Of a DNA stretch of 64,000 bases, positions 37,740 through 46,837 are shown piece by piece (positions within the stretch are counted from its first letter, which is position 1; each line of letters starts with the position of its first letter). Source of the stretch: Gemmatimonadota bacterium (lineage in GTDB: Bacteria > Gemmatimonadota > Gemmatimonadetes > Gemmatimonadales > GWC2-71-9); assembly GCA_016713785.1 (NCBI GenBank), contig JADJOM010000003.1, forward strand, positions 744,001 to 808,000. The letters are read 5' to 3'. The position numbers were made by a program, and so were the translations under genes. The notes under the pieces are model-generated. The model made no database searches. It was given only the letters and a program-made list of their open reading frames with translations, and was not told the origin of the DNA.

Positions 37740-39298
37740 CCGACTTCCTTGCCCTCATCAACTACGAGCACTGGATCCTCAACGCGCTCATCCTGCTGCC
37801 GCTCGCGGGGGTGCTGCCGATCGCGCTGGCGCCGGCGGCCCGGGCCCGGCAGATCGCGCTCGGGGTCACCGTCGTCGAGCTGGTGCTCTCGCTCGGGCTC
37901 TGGTGGGCCTTCGATCCCTCCACGCCGGTGATGCAGTTCGCCGTCGGCGGCCCCTGGCTGCCCCACTGGGGCATCCGCTACGCGGTGGGCCTCGACGGGC
38001 TGTCCCTCTTCATGGTGCTGCTCACCACCGTCATCATGCCCCTCGCGGTGCTGGCCAGCTTCAACTACATCCAGACGCGCGAGCCGCTGTACTACGGCCT
38101 GCTGCTGGTGCTGCTGACCGGCATGCTCGGCGTGTTCCTGGCGCTCGACATGTTCCTGTTCTACGTCTTCTGGGAAGTGATGCTCATCCCGATGTACTTC
38201 ATCATCGGGATCTGGGGCGGCCGGAACCGGCTCTACGCCGCCATCAAGTTCTTCGTGTACACCATGGCGGGCTCGCTGCTCATGCTGGTCGCCATCATCG
38301 TGATGATGTTCCAGGTCTACGACCAGACCGGCATGCCGAGCTTCGCCTACGACGCCTTCCTGCAGGCGGCGCCGGCGATGGGCACCCTCGCGCCATGGCT
38401 GTTCGCCGCGTTCGCGGTGGCGTTCGCCATCAAGGTGCCCATGTTCCCGTTCCACACCTGGCTGCCGGATGCGCACGTCGAGGCCCCCACCGCCGGCTCG
38501 GTCATCCTGGCCAGCGTCCTGCTCAAGATGGGGACCTACGGCTTCCTCCGGTTCGCGGTGCCGTTCTTCCCCGACGTGGCCCTCTCCCCGGTGGTGACCT
38601 CCATCGTCGTCACCTGCGCCGTGATCGGCATCGTCTACGGCGCGCTGGTGGCCCTGGTGCAGCCCGACGTGAAGAAGCTGGTGGCGTACTCGTCGGTGAG
38701 TCACCTCGGCTTCGTGATGCTCGGCATCTGGGCCGCCACCCTGCAGTCGGTGCAGGGCGCCCTGATGATCATGATCGGCCACGGCCTGTCCACCGGGGCG
38801 CTGTTCCTCCTGATCGGCATGCTCTACGAGCGCCGCCATACCCGGGAGATCGCCGCCTTCGGGGGGCTGGCCCGGGTCATCCCGGTCTTCTCGCTGCTCC
38901 TGGTGGTGACTTCCCTGGCCTCCATCGGCCTGCCGGGCCTCAACGGCTTCGTGGGGGAATTTCTGGTCCTCCTGGGCAGCTTCGGCCGCTTCCCCTGGGC
39001 CACCGGGATCGCCACCACCGGCGTGATCTTCGCCGCCGCCTACCTGCTCTGGGCGCTGCAGCGGATCCTCTTCAACCGGCTCGACAAGGCGGAGAACGCC
39101 CACCTTCAGGACCTGAGCCTGCGGGAACTGGTCGTGATCCTCCCGCTCATCATCGGGATGGTGTGGATGGGGCTCTACCCGCGGCCGGTCCTCGACCGGA
39201 TGGATGCCGCCGCCCGCCGTTACGTGCAGCTGGTCCAGCCGGGCCTCGAGCGCGGCCCCGCGACTGCCCTCAACCGCTCCACCGCGGAGCGCCCGTGA
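37736..39298 (+). CDS. nuoM: NADH-quinone oxidoreductase subunit M
   Basis: NuoM is the middle antiporter-like subunit. The 520-residue protein carries the essential glutamate in FYVFWEVMLIPMYFIIGIW and the essential lysine in FAIKVPMFPFHTWLPDAH, plus the later LVAYSSVSHLGFVMLG helix. The ATG at 37736 overlaps the end of nuoL. The gene ends just before nuoN. Confidence 0.96.
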
Positions 39299-39300
39299 AC

Positions 39301-40803
39301 ATGCCGATCGATCCGACCACCCCCGCGGGGATGGGGCTGGCCCTCCTGCCCGAAGTGGTGCTCAGCGTGGCCGCCATGGCCGTCCTCCTCGTCGTGGCCT
39401 GGCGCCACGACGGTCCCGCCGACAGCCGGCGCGCGGGCTGGCTGGCCCTCGGCAGCCTGCTGCTCGCCGCCGCGGCCCTCGCCTGGCTCGCGGCCAACAC
39501 GCCCGAGGAGCCCGGCCTGGGCAGCATGGTGGCCCTCGATGGCTTCCGGTACGTCGGCTCCGCCCTGCTCCTGCTGGTGTCGGCCGGGTCGGTGCTCTCC
39601 TCGCTCGGCTACCTCGAGCGGGAGCGACTGGTGGCGCCGGAGTACTACGTGCTGCTGCTCCTGGCCGTGGTGGGCCTGCTGTTCATGGTCAACGCGCAGG
39701 ACCTCATCGTGCTCTTCCTCGGCCTGGAGACGATGTCGGTGGCCGTGTATGTCCTCGCCGGCTACAACCGCGGCAGCGCCTTTTCCGCCGAGGCGGCCCT
39801 CAAGTACTTCCTCATCGGGGCCTTCGCCTCCGGCTTCCTGCTCTACGGGATCGCCCTGGTCTACGGCGCGGCCGGCACCACCAACATCGTGCAGGTGGGC
39901 GCGCAGTTCGGGCAGGGCAACCTGAGCCTCATGGGCAAGCTCGGCCTGGGCCTGCTGGTGATCGGCTTCGGGTTCAAGGTGGCCGCCGTCCCGTTCCACA
40001 TGTGGGCGCCCGACGTCTATGATGGCGCCCCGACGCCGGTCGCCGGGTTCATGGCCACCGCCGTGAAGACCGCCGGGTTCATCGCGCTGGCACGGGTGCT
40101 GTATACCTCGTTCCAGGCTTCGCTCCTCGTGTGGCAGCCCATCCTCTTCGGGCTCGCCGTGGCCACCATGGTGCTCGGGAACCTGGTGGCGCTGGCCCAG
40201 AAGTCGCTCAAGCGGATGCTGGCCTACAGCTCCGTGGCGCATGCCGGGTACCTGCTCGCGGCCCTGTGGCCCGGCAGCCCCCTCGGCATCTCGGCCCTCA
40301 CCTTCTACCTCGTCGGGTACGGCCTGACCTCGATCGCCGCCTTCGCGCTCCTCGGGGCCCTGGGCCGGGACGGCGAACGCGACGTGACCCTGGCCGAGGT
40401 CGGCGGGCTCGCCGAGACCCGGCCGTGGATGGCCTTCGCCCTCGCGGTGTGCATGCTGTCGCTGCTGGGGTTCCCCGGCACCGTGGGCTTCATCGGGAAG
40501 TGGTACATCCTCTCCTCGATCGTGGCGACCAAGCACGCCGTGCTCGCCGTCCTCCTGGTGCTCACCAGCATCGTGTCCGCGGGCTACTACATGCCGGTGA
40601 TCATGGCCATGTACATGCGGCCCGCGCGGGCCCCGCTGGTCTACTTCGACCGCGGCCTGGCCGGGACGGCACGGCTGGCCGTGGCCATCGGGGTGATCGC
40701 GGTCCTGGCGTTCGGGATCTACCCCACGCCGGTCCTGCAGCTGGCCAACGCGGCCGCCGAGTCGCTCATCGTGACCGCCGGCCAGCTGGTGGCCGGCCGT
40801 TGA
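39301..40803 (+). CDS. nuoN: NADH-quinone oxidoreductase subunit N
   Basis: NuoN is the third antiporter-like pump subunit. The 500-residue product has the key glutamate in FLGLETMSVAVYVLAGY and the key lysine in GFGFKVAAVPFHMWAPDVY, followed by LKRMLAYSSVAHAGYLL. ATG at 39301 is used; a GTG at 39295 that overlaps the nuoM stop is equally possible. It ends the nuo set, and the next gene begins inside its stop codon. Confidence 0.96.
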   Translation: MPIDPTTPAGMGLALLPEVVLSVAAMAVLLVVAWRHDGPADSRRAGWLALGSLLLAAAALAWLAANTPEEPGLGSMVALDGFRYVGSALLLLVSAGSVLSSLGYLERERLVAPEYYVLLLLAVVGLLFMVNAQDLIVLFLGLETMSVAVYVLAGYNRGSAFSAEAALKYFLIGAFASGFLLYGIALVYGAAGTTNIVQVGAQFGQGNLSLMGKLGLGLLVIGFGFKVAAVPFHMWAPDVYDGAPTPVAGFMATAVKTAGFIALARVLYTSFQASLLVWQPILFGLAVATMVLGNLVALAQKSLKRMLAYSSVAHAGYLLAALWPGSPLGISALTFYLVGYGLTSIAAFALLGALGRDGERDVTLAEVGGLAETRPWMAFALAVCMLSLLGFPGTVGFIGKWYILSSIVATKHAVLAVLLVLTSIVSAGYYMPVIMAMYMRPARAPLVYFDRGLAGTARLAVAIGVIAVLAFGIYPTPVLQLANAAAESLIVTAGQLVAGR

Positions 40804-42167
40804 ACGTCCCGCGGTCCGTCTTTCGACAGTACGATGTCCGCGGGGTGGTCGGCGCCGAGCTGACCCCCGCGTTCGCCCGGGCGCTGGGGCAGGCCTACGC
40901 GACGCTCGGCTGGGAGCGCCTCGGTCGCGCGCCGCGGCTGGCCGTCGGGCGCGACAACCGGCCCTCCGGTGACGCCCTGGCCGCGGCCGTGCGCGAGGGC
41001 ATCGCCGCCACCGGCGGTACCGCCATCGACGTGGGCCAGCTGCCCACCCCCGCGCTCTACTTCGCCGTGCACGCGCTCGGGACCGACGGCGGGCTCCAGG
41101 TCACCGGCTCGCACAATCCCCCCGAGTTCAACGGCTTCAAGATGGTCCTCGCGGGCGACCCGCTGCACGGCGAGGACATCCTCCGCCTGCACGAGATCAT
41201 CAGCCTGGAGGGCTGGCGCGAGGGCGTCGGCGCGCAGGGCGCCGACGGCTCCATCCTCGGCCGTTACCGGCAGGCCATCGTCGAGCGCCACCACCTGGCC
41301 CGGCCGGTCCGGGTGGTGGTGGACTGCGGCAATGGCGTCGGCAGCCTCATCGCCGTGAGCACCCTCGAGGCGCTCGGCGCGGAGGTCATCCCGCTCTTCT
41401 GTGACTCCGACGGCAGCTTTCCCAACCACCACCCCGATCCGACCGTCCTCGAAAACCTGCGCGACCTGCAGTCGGTCGTGCGCCGGACCGGCGCCGAGCT
41501 GGGGATCGCCTTCGACGGCGATGCCGACCGGATCGGGGCGGTGGACGAGACCGGCGGGGTGATCTACGGCGACCAGCTCCTGGTGCTCTATGGCCGCGAT
41601 GCCGTGCGCCGCTTCGGGCCCGGGGCGCCGGTGATCTTCGACGTGAAGTGTTCCGAGGTGCTGCCCCAGGCGCTGGCCGCCGCGGGGGCCCGGCCGGAGA
41701 TGTGGAAGACCGGCCACTCGCTCATCAAGGTGCGGATGAAGGAGCTGCACGCGCCGCTGGCGGGCGAGATGAGCGGGCACATGTTCTTCGGGGGGGACTG
41801 GTTCGGTTTCGATGACGCGCTCTTCGCGGCCGCGCGCCTGCTCGAGATCGTCGCGGCGGGACGGGGCGGCCTGGCGCCGCTCCTGGCTGACCTCCCGGTC
41901 ACCTTCGCCACGCCGGAGATCCGCGTGGACTGCCCGGAGGAGGCCAAGTTCGGCCTGGTGGCTCGCGCCGCGAAGCACTTCGCCGCCCGCTATCCGGTGA
42001 ATACCATCGATGGGGTCCGGATGACCTTTCCCAAGGGATGGGGACTGGTCCGGGCCTCCAATACCCAGCCGATCCTCGTGCTCCGCTTCGAGGCCACCGA
42101 CCAGGCGGCCCTCGATGCCTATCGCGCCGAGGTCGAGGGCTGGCTCGCCGCGGCGGGGCGGGGCTGA
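40800..42167 (+). CDS. Phosphomannomutase/phosphoglucomutase
   Basis: This alpha-D-phosphohexomutase moves phosphate between C6 and C1 of mannose or glucose for sugar-nucleotide synthesis. The 455-residue product has the N-terminal SVFRQYDVRG, the phosphoserine S104 in TGSHNPPEFNG, the metal loop DGDADRIG, the sugar-binding GEMSGHMFF and the phosphate-binding RASNTQPILVLRFE. The TTG at 40800 overlaps the nuoN stop (TTGA), so translation is probably coupled to the nuo operon although the functions are unrelated. Mannose or glucose preference cannot be read here. Confidence 0.92.
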   Translation: MNVPRSVFRQYDVRGVVGAELTPAFARALGQAYATLGWERLGRAPRLAVGRDNRPSGDALAAAVREGIAATGGTAIDVGQLPTPALYFAVHALGTDGGLQVTGSHNPPEFNGFKMVLAGDPLHGEDILRLHEIISLEGWREGVGAQGADGSILGRYRQAIVERHHLARPVRVVVDCGNGVGSLIAVSTLEALGAEVIPLFCDSDGSFPNHHPDPTVLENLRDLQSVVRRTGAELGIAFDGDADRIGAVDETGGVIYGDQLLVLYGRDAVRRFGPGAPVIFDVKCSEVLPQALAAAGARPEMWKTGHSLIKVRMKELHAPLAGEMSGHMFFGGDWFGFDDALFAAARLLEIVAAGRGGLAPLLADLPVTFATPEIRVDCPEEAKFGLVARAAKHFAARYPVNTIDGVRMTFPKGWGLVRASNTQPILVLRFEATDQAALDAYRAEVEGWLAAAGRG

Positions 42168-42192
42168 CGCCGCGGCGGCGGCCGCCGCCCGC

Positions 42193-42220
42193 TTGTCCGC
42201 CCCTCGCCGCCGGTTAGCTT
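42193..42220 (+). promoter_or_regulatory. Promoter for a leaderless UPF0182-like transcript
   Basis: TTGTCC at 42193-42198, a 16-base spacer and TAGCTT at 42215-42220 end seven bases before the ATG. No ribosome site is present between the -10 box and the start. Confidence 0.45.
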
Positions 42221-42227
42221 CACGCAC

Positions 42228-44663
42228 ATGTCCCCCCGCGCCCAGCGGCTGGCGGTCATTCTCCTGGCCGTGGTCGCCCTGCTCTTCGCGGGGCGGTGGG
42301 CCGCCGTCCTCGTCACCGAGCGGTGGTGGGCGGCACAACTCTCCGCTGGCGCGGCCGGCTTCATCACCCGCTGGACGCTCCTGGCTTCCGGGCTCGAGGC
42401 CGCGGGCGTCGCGATCGCCTGCCTCTGGTTCGTGCTGCACCTCCTCCTCGTCCACAAGGCCATCGGGGCTGTCCGCGTCCGCAGCCGCCTGGGCAACCTC
42501 GAGATCTCCGAGGCCGTGAACCTCCGCGCCATCGGCGCCCTCGGGATCGCCTGTGGCCTCATCCTGGGCTTCGTGGCGGGGCGGGGCGCCGGGGGCTGGG
42601 CACCGACCCTTCTGGTCGGGTGGAGCGGACTTCACTACGGCGAGAGCGACCCGCTGCTGGCCCGGGACATCGGGTTCTACCTCACCCGGCTCCCGCTGTG
42701 GCGCCAGCTGCATGGCTACATCGTGCTGCTGACCCTGCTGGCCCTGTTCGGGGTCACCACGCTGTACACCCTGATCCGGGCCATCACCTGGGCAGACCGT
42801 CGCCTCACCGTGAAGCCGCCCGCCCGCCTGCATCTCGGCGGCCTCGCCGTCCTGCTCGCCCTGGCGCTGGCCTGGGGGTACCTGCTCGAACCCTACGAGC
42901 TCATCGGCGGCATCATCGGGACCGTGCACAGCGGCCTCTTCGAGTTCCGCGCCGGGGCGGCGCTGGCGCTCGCCGGGATCGCCGGTGGCGCGGCCCTCCT
43001 CTCGCTCTGGTGGGCGCTCCGCGGCAATCACCGCCTCCTGGCCGCCGTCTGGTCGGTGCTCGCGGCCGCCTCCCTGCTCGGGCACCACATCATCCCGGCG
43101 TTCCTGGGGCCGGACCCCGAGGCGGCGCTTGAGCCTGGGGTGCGGCGCCACCTCGACCAGCTCGCCTACGGCATGACGGCGCTGCGCGATACCACCCTGG
43201 CCACCGAGAGCGCGCCCCTCGACCCGCCGCGGCCGGTGGCGCTCTGGCATGCCAACCTCGCCGCGGCGGCCACCAGCGCCGACTCCGGGCGGCTGGTCGC
43301 GGCGGACCGCGCGGTGGTGACCCTCGCGCAGCATCAACGGCCCGCCTGGATCCTGGTCCGCGACCGGGCCGAGGCCGGGGCGGTGGTCTCCGTCCTGCTC
43401 GACGACCAGACCTCCTCGCTCGGGCACCCGCTGCTGGTCCACGATGCGGACAGCCTGCGGACGCCCGGGGGCGCGCCATCCCTGCTCCTCCCGCCCCGGG
43501 GCTTGTGGCCCCGCGGCCCGACCAGCGTGCTCGACAGCGCCGCGAACGGGGTGCTCGTGGGCCAGGGCCTCCGGCGGCTGACGCTGGCCTGGGCGCTCCA
43601 GTCGGCGAGTCTCCTGGGCCGGGGACCCCCAGGGGAGCGGGTGTTCTGGCATCTCGACCCCGTGGAGCGCCTGGGCGAGCTCGCCCCCTTCGCCGTGTGG
43701 GGCACCCCCGTGCCCCGGCTCCTCGGGGGCGACCTGGTCTGGCTGGTCGACGGCTATCTCGCCTCGGACGCGTTCCCCGGCTCCAGCCGGGTGCGCTGGC
43801 GCGGGCGCTGGATCGGCACGCTCGTGGCGGGCTTCGTGGCGGTGGTCAACGCGGAATCCGGGGCCACCGACATCTACCTCCGGCACGGGGCAGGGGAGGT
43901 GGCCAAGGAATGGCAGGTGCTGACGGACAGCCTCATCCGGCCCAGTTCCGCCATCCCGCCCGAGGTGGTGCGCGCCCTGCCATACCCCGCCGAACTGCTC
44001 GAGGTCCAGCTCCGGGTGCTGGGCCAGGCGCACTGGGAGCTGGGAGAGGCGGTCGGACGCGGGGAGGCGGTGTCGGTCAGCGGCCCGCCGCCGGAAGGGA
44101 TCTGGGAGGCCGATACCAGCGGGGTGGCGATCGTGGTGCCCTTTGCCCGCGCGGGCGCCCGGGAGGTCGCCGGCATCGTGCAGGCGCATGTGGCCGATGG
44201 CTGGGAGCACCTCGCGCTGTTCCGCCTCGACACCCTCGTCTCCCTGCCGGACCCCACCGCCCTCGCTACGCGATGGGGGAAGTTCCCGACCTTCCAGCAG
44301 CTCCGCGACTCGGTGGAAAAAGAGGGATCGCGGCTCGAGGCCGGGCCGGTGCGTTACTGGCCCACGGCGGTCGGGCTGGGGGCCTACCAGCCCTGGTTTG
44401 CCCACCGGGAGGGGACGGAGCCGATGCTCAAGTGGGTGAGCCTCGCGGTGCCCGACCGGCGCGGGGCGGGGCACGATTTCGAGGAGGCCTGGCAGAACCT
44501 GCTCGGGCTCTCCGCCCCCATCATCAGCGCCGGCGCGAGGGGCAGCCAGCTGCTCGAGGCCCGGCGGCATCTCGATGCCGCCGAGACGGCGCTGACCCGC
44601 GGCGACCTGGAGGGCTTCGCCCGTGCGTGGGAGGCACTCAAGCGCACCCTCCGATCGCCCTAA
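42228..44663 (+). CDS. UPF0182 (COG1615)-like large membrane protein
   Basis: The 811-residue product starts with about seven hydrophobic helices in the first 310 residues. It includes a segment that resembles the UPF0182 hallmark (SDPLLARDIGFYLTRLPLWR). The remaining 500 residues look periplasmic or extracellular, with ALWHANLAAAATS, VFWHLDPVERLGELAPF and YLRHGAGEVAKEWQVL among recognisable blocks. UPF0182 proteins have no known function. The similarity is only moderate and the protein is shorter than typical members. The gene stands alone between the phosphohexomutase and sucC, with its own promoter. Confidence 0.65.
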   Translation: MSPRAQRLAVILLAVVALLFAGRWAAVLVTERWWAAQLSAGAAGFITRWTLLASGLEAAGVAIACLWFVLHLLLVHKAIGAVRVRSRLGNLEISEAVNLRAIGALGIACGLILGFVAGRGAGGWAPTLLVGWSGLHYGESDPLLARDIGFYLTRLPLWRQLHGYIVLLTLLALFGVTTLYTLIRAITWADRRLTVKPPARLHLGGLAVLLALALAWGYLLEPYELIGGIIGTVHSGLFEFRAGAALALAGIAGGAALLSLWWALRGNHRLLAAVWSVLAAASLLGHHIIPAFLGPDPEAALEPGVRRHLDQLAYGMTALRDTTLATESAPLDPPRPVALWHANLAAAATSADSGRLVAADRAVVTLAQHQRPAWILVRDRAEAGAVVSVLLDDQTSSLGHPLLVHDADSLRTPGGAPSLLLPPRGLWPRGPTSVLDSAANGVLVGQGLRRLTLAWALQSASLLGRGPPGERVFWHLDPVERLGELAPFAVWGTPVPRLLGGDLVWLVDGYLASDAFPGSSRVRWRGRWIGTLVAGFVAVVNAESGATDIYLRHGAGEVAKEWQVLTDSLIRPSSAIPPEVVRALPYPAELLEVQLRVLGQAHWELGEAVGRGEAVSVSGPPPEGIWEADTSGVAIVVPFARAGAREVAGIVQAHVADGWEHLALFRLDTLVSLPDPTALATRWGKFPTFQQLRDSVEKEGSRLEAGPVRYWPTAVGLGAYQPWFAHREGTEPMLKWVSLAVPDRRGAGHDFEEAWQNLLGLSAPIISAGARGSQLLEARRHLDAAETALTRGDLEGFARAWEALKRTLRSP

Positions 44664-44672
44664 GTGCCAATC

Positions 44673-44701
44673 TTGCTTTCGGTTAGCTCACCCCTTACCT
44701 T
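44673..44701 (+). promoter_or_regulatory. Promoter of sucC-sucD
   Basis: TTGCTT at 44673-44678 and TACCTT at 44696-44701 are 17 bases apart. A short upstream ORF begins ten bases after the -10 box. Confidence 0.5.
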
Positions 44702-44711
44702 CCGCCCCGCC

Positions 44712-44774
44712 ATGCACCCCCGCCGCCAGTGCGCCGGGTGCGCCGTTCGTCTCCGCCGTCCGAGGACATCGTGA
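44712..44774 (+). CDS. Possible 20-codon leader peptide overlapping sucC
   Basis: An ATG ten bases after the proposed sucC -10 box opens a frame of 20 codons, read as MHPRRQCAGCAVRLRRPRTS. Its TGA at 44772-44774 overlaps the GTG start of sucC in the four bases GTGA. The peptide is very basic and has a CxxC pair. It would be nearly leaderless and placed to couple sucC translation to its own. There is no protein-level evidence, and it could be chance. Confidence 0.35.
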   Translation: MHPRRQCAGCAVRLRRPRTS

Positions 44775-45910
44775 ATCTCCATGAATATCAGGGGCGCGCC
44801 CTGTTCCGCGCCGCGGGCATCCCGATGCCCGACGGCGACGTCGCGTCGACGCCCAGCGAGGCCGAGGCGATCGCCCGGCGGGTCGGGGGCACCGTCGTCG
44901 TGAAGGCGCAGGTCCACGCGGGTGGGCGGGGCAAGGCGGGGGGAGTCAAGCTCGCGAAGAATGCGGCCGAGGCGGCGGAAGCCGCCGAGAAGATCCTCGG
45001 CATGGCCATCAAGGGCCTGGTGGTGCAGCGGGTCCTGGTGGTGCCGGCGGCGGATATCGCCAGCGAGGCCTACGTGGGCCTGATCATGGACCGGGCCACG
45101 CAGCGGCCCGTCTTCATGGTGAGCCCCGCCGGGGGCATCGACATCGAGGAGGTGGCCGCCAAGACGCCGGAGAAGATCCGCCGGCTCGCGGTTGATCCCC
45201 GCTACGGCCTGCTGCCCCACCAGGCGCTGCAGCTGGCGCTCTTCCTGTACCAGGATATCGCCAAGGCCCGGGCCGCGGCGCGCATCATGGAGCAGCTCTA
45301 CCAGGTCTTCACGGGCAACGGGTGTTCGCTGGCGGAGATCAACCCGCTCGTGACCACGCCGGACGGCCGGGTCGTGGCGCTCGATGCCAAGATCTCCATC
45401 GACGACAACGAGCTCGATCGCCGGCCCGACCTCGCGCTGCTGCGTGACGAGTCGGCGGAGGAGCCGAGCGAGGTGCAGGCCCGCCGTGCCAACCTCACGT
45501 TCATCAAGCTCGAGGGGAACGTGGGCTGCGTCGTCAACGGCGCGGGCCTGGCGATGGCCACGATGGACCTGGTCAAGTTCTACGGTGGCGAGCCGGCAAA
45601 CTTCCTCGACATCGGGGGCAGTTCCAACCCCGACAAGGTCGTCAACGCCCTCCGCATCATCACCAGCGACGCCAACGTCAAGGCGATCCTCTTCAATATC
45701 TTCGGCGGGATCACCCGCACCGATGACGTGGCCAACGGGATCAAGACGGCGCTGTCGCAGTTCCCCGTGAAGGTCCCGATCGTGGTGCGCCTGACCGGCA
45801 CCAACGAGGCGGAGGCGGTGAAGATCCTGCAGGGCATCGGCATGACCGCGCTCTCCGACATGGACGAGGCGGTCCAGAAGGTCGTCGCGCTGGTCCGGGG
45901 GGCCGCATGA
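44771..45910 (+). CDS. sucC: Succinate-CoA ligase (ADP-forming) subunit beta
   Basis: SucC is the nucleotide-binding subunit of succinyl-CoA synthetase, the substrate-level phosphorylation step of the TCA cycle. The 379-residue product begins NLHEYQGRALF, the standard N-terminus. It continues with the ATP-grasp region (VVKAQVHAGGRGKAGGVKLA), EINPLVTTPDG and the subunit-interface NFLDIGGSSNPDKV. GTG at 44771, with GAGG upstream, is chosen over a GTG at 44729 that would add residues foreign to the family. It overlaps sucD by four bases. Confidence 0.95.
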   Translation: MNLHEYQGRALFRAAGIPMPDGDVASTPSEAEAIARRVGGTVVVKAQVHAGGRGKAGGVKLAKNAAEAAEAAEKILGMAIKGLVVQRVLVVPAADIASEAYVGLIMDRATQRPVFMVSPAGGIDIEEVAAKTPEKIRRLAVDPRYGLLPHQALQLALFLYQDIAKARAAARIMEQLYQVFTGNGCSLAEINPLVTTPDGRVVALDAKISIDDNELDRRPDLALLRDESAEEPSEVQARRANLTFIKLEGNVGCVVNGAGLAMATMDLVKFYGGEPANFLDIGGSSNPDKVVNALRIITSDANVKAILFNIFGGITRTDDVANGIKTALSQFPVKVPIVVRLTGTNEAEAVKILQGIGMTALSDMDEAVQKVVALVRGAA

Positions 45911-46779
45911 GCATCTTCATCGACAAGGGCACCCGCCTGGTGGTGCAGGGCATCACCGGGCGCGACGGCTCGTTCCACACCCGGCAGATGCTGGAGTACG
46001 GCACCCAGGTGGTGGCCGGCGTGACGCCGGGCAAGGGTGGGCAGCTGTTCGAGGGCAAGGTGCCGGTGTTCAACACGGTCGAGGAGGCCGTCACGGCCAC
46101 CGGGGCCAACACCTCCGTGATCTACGTGCCTCCCGCCGGGGCGGCCGGCGCCATCTTCGAGGCCGCCGATGCCGGGCTCGGGCTGGTCGTCTGCATCACC
46201 GAGGGGGTCCCGGTCATGGACATGACCCGGGTGCTCCCCTATGTCCGCGAGCGCGGCGCCCGGCTCCTCGGCCCCAACTGCCCGGGGCTGATCACGCCGG
46301 GCGCCGCCAAGGTGGGCATCATCCCGGGGAATATCTGCCTCCCTGGGCGGGTGGGGCTGGTCTCCCGCTCCGGCACCCTCACCTACGAGGTGGTGAACCA
46401 CCTCACCCGGCACAAGATCGGGCAGAGCACCTGCGTCGGGATCGGCGGGGACCCGCTCAACGGGACCTCCTTCATCGACTGCCTGCGGGCGTTCCAGGAC
46501 GATCCAGGCACCGAGCTGATCGTCATGATGGGCGAGATCGGTGGCACCGACGAGCAGAACGCCGCCGCGTTCGTGCGGGACCACGTGACCAAGCCGGTGG
46601 TTGGGTTCATCGCGGGCCAGACGGCACCGCCGGGGCGGCGGATGGGCCACGCCGGCGCCATCATTTCGGGGTCGTCCGGGACGGCGGCCGAGAAGATCGC
46701 CGCCTTCGAGGCCGCGAAGATCGCGGTCATGCGGCGGCCGGTGGACGTGGTGGAGTTGGTCAAGGCGCGGCTCAAGTAG
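45907..46779 (+). CDS. sucD: Succinate-CoA ligase (ADP-forming) subunit alpha
   Basis: SucD binds CoA and carries the phosphohistidine intermediate. The 290-residue product has the N-terminal CoA-binding fold (VVQGITGRDGSFHTRQM), GPNCPGLITPG, SRSGTLTYEV and the phosphorylated H248 in RMGHAGAIISG. The length is normal. It is translationally coupled to sucC and is followed by a strong hairpin before ndk. Confidence 0.96.
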   Translation: MSIFIDKGTRLVVQGITGRDGSFHTRQMLEYGTQVVAGVTPGKGGQLFEGKVPVFNTVEEAVTATGANTSVIYVPPAGAAGAIFEAADAGLGLVVCITEGVPVMDMTRVLPYVRERGARLLGPNCPGLITPGAAKVGIIPGNICLPGRVGLVSRSGTLTYEVVNHLTRHKIGQSTCVGIGGDPLNGTSFIDCLRAFQDDPGTELIVMMGEIGGTDEQNAAAFVRDHVTKPVVGFIAGQTAPPGRRMGHAGAIISGSSGTAAEKIAAFEAAKIAVMRRPVDVVELVKARLK

Positions 46780-46783
46780 ATCC

Positions 46784-46804
46784 CGCGCCCCGCGGCGGGG
46801 CGCG
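46784..46804 (+). other. Hairpin between sucD and ndk
   Basis: CGCGCCCC and GGGGCGCG form a perfect 8-bp stem with the loop GCGGC, starting five bases after the sucD stop. No T-tract follows. It may be a terminator or a processing site. Confidence 0.4.
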
Positions 46805-46837
46805 GCACCCATCACCCTGAATCACGGACGACACGAC

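Noticed and set aside
40719..44570. A 1283-codon minus-strand open frame over the mutase and UPF0182-like gene
   Set aside because: It has the same shadow composition and no start signal, and it covers two well-supported plus-strand genes. The 950-codon frame at 14343-17195 was rejected for the same reason.
44729..44770. GTG at 44729 as the sucC start
   Set aside because: It would add 14 residues (MRRVRRSSPPSEDI) that do not fit the family. GTG at 44771 has a GAGG site and gives the standard N-terminus.
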